DNA of 5,073 bases from JARIHD01 sp964503715 (GTDB lineage: Bacteria > Patescibacteriota > Saccharimonadia > Saccharimonadales > UBA4665): assembly GCA_964503715.1 (NCBI GenBank), contig CAZDAD010000020.1, forward strand, positions 1 to 5,073. Direction: 5' to 3'. The notes below the pieces were generated by a model. The model had not been told where the DNA came from, ran no database searches, and saw only the letters and a list, made by a program, of their open reading frames with translations. The position numbers were made by a program, and so were the translations under genes. Position 1 is the first letter of the stretch; every line of letters starts with the position of its first letter. This document shows, piece after piece, positions 3,820 to 5,073 of this stretch.

Positions 3820-4956
3820 TTACGGTTTAGACCAAGCCTCGTGAAAAGCGTAATAAAGAGGAGTTAATTGATAACGACTGTCCAGTAAGTGAGCCCGCTG
3901 CTGTCTCTTGTTGAACCAGCCCATGTAGCTTGGATTGTCTTTCATACCAAAGACAGTAAAACTCACGCACACCCTAGACTCGATACAAGCTCGAGCAACA
4001 TCATTGGTTATGTGTGCCTCGATAGCACGTTTCTCGGCCGATGTACCTTTGAGAGAACTTATATGAATGTCGAACTCGGTTACGTAGACTTGATAGCCAA
4101 GCGCCCCAAAGCGCTGCATGTTCTTTATGACTGCCTGCTTGTCAAATGGCTTGGAGGCATCAACGTGCAACTGAATACCAACACCATCGATTGGCACACC
4201 ACGCTCTCTAGCTGATTTCATGTAATCGTATTGAACGTTTGAAACCTCGTTCTCAATTTCGTTGTTAAAGTCGTTCAGAATTAACTTGGCATTAGGGTCA
4301 GCCTCGTGTGCCCAGCGGAAAGCTTTGTCAATATACTCAGTGCCGCCACCGAACTGGTCACCCCACCAGTTATCCAGACCATATACGTGCCTCGCGCGAG
4401 TGAAAGGTTCGTTCACTACGGTCCATTCTTTTACCCTACCCTTATATCGATTAACTGTGGTAGTAATGTGCTCATGCATAAGTTCCTCTATCTGGGCAGA
4501 AGAGTATTTCCCTTCTTTCAGCCATTTTGGTAATGAGTCATCCTCATTCCAGATTAAATGATGAGCCTGCACATCTAGCTCGTGTGCTGAGGCATAATTA
4601 ACTATTTTGTCCATGCCACTAAAGTCGTAAGTCGTAGCGCTAGGACGAATTTTGTCCCAGTGCATATGGCCATCAATTGTCATAAATGAATACTGAGAAT
4701 TCAGAATGGCTGTAAATATTTCCGAATCGGTGTGCTCGGGATAGGTCAGTACACCGACCTCGACTGAGTGACGCTTGGCTAAGTCCTTGATCGCAGGATT
4801 GGGCAGCTGAGGCATGCGTGGCGCCGAGGCTATATATATGAACAAAGAAATTGCCGCCAGTATTAACACAAAAACAGTCCGACCCCATTGAGCCAAGAGC
4901 GATTGAGGCTGGAGTTTTTTGGTGTATTTACGGGGCCTTGCCACTGTATTGCGCAT
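3820..4956 (-). CDS. Membrane-anchored GH10 endo-1,4-beta-xylanase-like glycoside hydrolase, 378 aa
   Basis: GH10 enzymes cut internal beta-1,4 bonds of xylan by a retaining two-Glu mechanism on a TIM barrel. Seen: a basic N-terminus (RPRKYTKK, 7-14), one hydrophobic segment (about 28-43), then the catalytic domain from about residue 62. Motifs are HHLIWN (132-137), WTVVNEP (178-184) with acid/base Glu183, QLH (262-264), YVTEFDI (291-297) with nucleophile Glu294, and a typical GH10 end LLDSRYQLTPLYYA. Length suits a single catalytic domain; no carbohydrate-binding module is visible. ASA-Pro after the hydrophobic segment is a poor signal-peptidase site, so a signal anchor with the enzyme outside the cell is more likely. 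Odd: the region matching the canonical EN-x-MK motif of the -2 subsite reads DGHMH (95-99), and Phe336 stands where a conserved Trp (WG) is usual, so specificity may differ. No clear Shine-Dalgarno precedes the ATG. Confidence 0.9.
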   Translation of the reverse strand: MRNTVARPRKYTKKLQPQSLLAQWGRTVFVLILAAISLFIYIASAPRMPQLPNPAIKDLAKRHSVEVGVLTYPEHTDSEIFTAILNSQYSFMTIDGHMHWDKIRPSATTYDFSGMDKIVNYASAHELDVQAHHLIWNEDDSLPKWLKEGKYSSAQIEELMHEHITTTVNRYKGRVKEWTVVNEPFTRARHVYGLDNWWGDQFGGGTEYIDKAFRWAHEADPNAKLILNDFNNEIENEVSNVQYDYMKSARERGVPIDGVGIQLHVDASKPFDKQAVIKNMQRFGALGYQVYVTEFDIHISSLKGTSAEKRAIEAHITNDVARACIESRVCVSFTVFGMKDNPSYMGWFNKRQQRAHLLDSRYQLTPLYYAFHEAWSKP

Positions 4957-5073
4957 ATGCTTTTAGTTTAGGCTACGGCAGGTGATATTACCATAAGAGC
5001 TTCAATATTTGACGAGCGGTCGTATAATGCAATATGTACGATTGGTACACTTCACACAAACATAATAAGTTAG

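Noticed and set aside
3889..4561. Plus-strand open frames opposite the glycoside hydrolase, and a minus-strand frame at 4673-4888
   Set aside because: Shadows of the GH10 gene, whose catalytic motifs fix the true frame.

Overview
Every supported gene in this 5.07 kb bacterial window lies on the minus strand, so transcription runs from the right end to the left. Organism: clearly bacterial (Shine-Dalgarno sites, sigma70-like promoters, a ribosome-dependent attenuator). Moderate GC, many tiny genes, an isolated leuA-type gene and start codons placed directly behind -10 boxes would fit a reduced-genome bacterium such as Patescibacteria/CPR. That assignment is inference with low confidence; no marker gene is present.

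Layout in transcription order: (1) 4956-3820, an N-terminally anchored GH10 endo-xylanase-like glycoside hydrolase. (2) 3813-2516, a duplicated module of small genes. Its intact unit is a 93-residue Gly/Pro/His-rich protein followed by a 95-residue acidic helical protein. Its degraded unit is a 29-residue stump of the first gene followed by a frameshifted homologue of the second. Each unit starts with the same perfect 137-bp repeat (3647-3783 and 2979-3115). A 34-codon ORF and a strong hairpin terminator close the module. (3) 2482-1115, a leuA-type gene behind a complete amino-acid attenuator: promoter, 30-codon leader peptide with three consecutive Leu codons, and mutually exclusive pause, antiterminator and terminator stems just before the leuA ribosome binding site. 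(4) 1099-67, a Ser/Thr protein kinase-like gene with its own promoter and probably a leaderless mRNA.

How they work together: the leuA product lacks the C-terminal leucine-binding domain of ordinary isopropylmalate synthases, so leucine control may rest on the attenuator. The small-gene module has the order, coupling and duplication pattern of toxin-immunity pairs, but no family was recognised, so this is a hypothesis. No functional link between kinase, leuA and hydrolase is visible beyond shared orientation.

The best candidates for something undescribed are the leucine attenuator with a near-leaderless leader peptide, and the duplicated small-gene module. There is no rRNA, tRNA, CRISPR array, transposase or other mobile-element gene. 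No gene-free stretch exceeds 300 bases.
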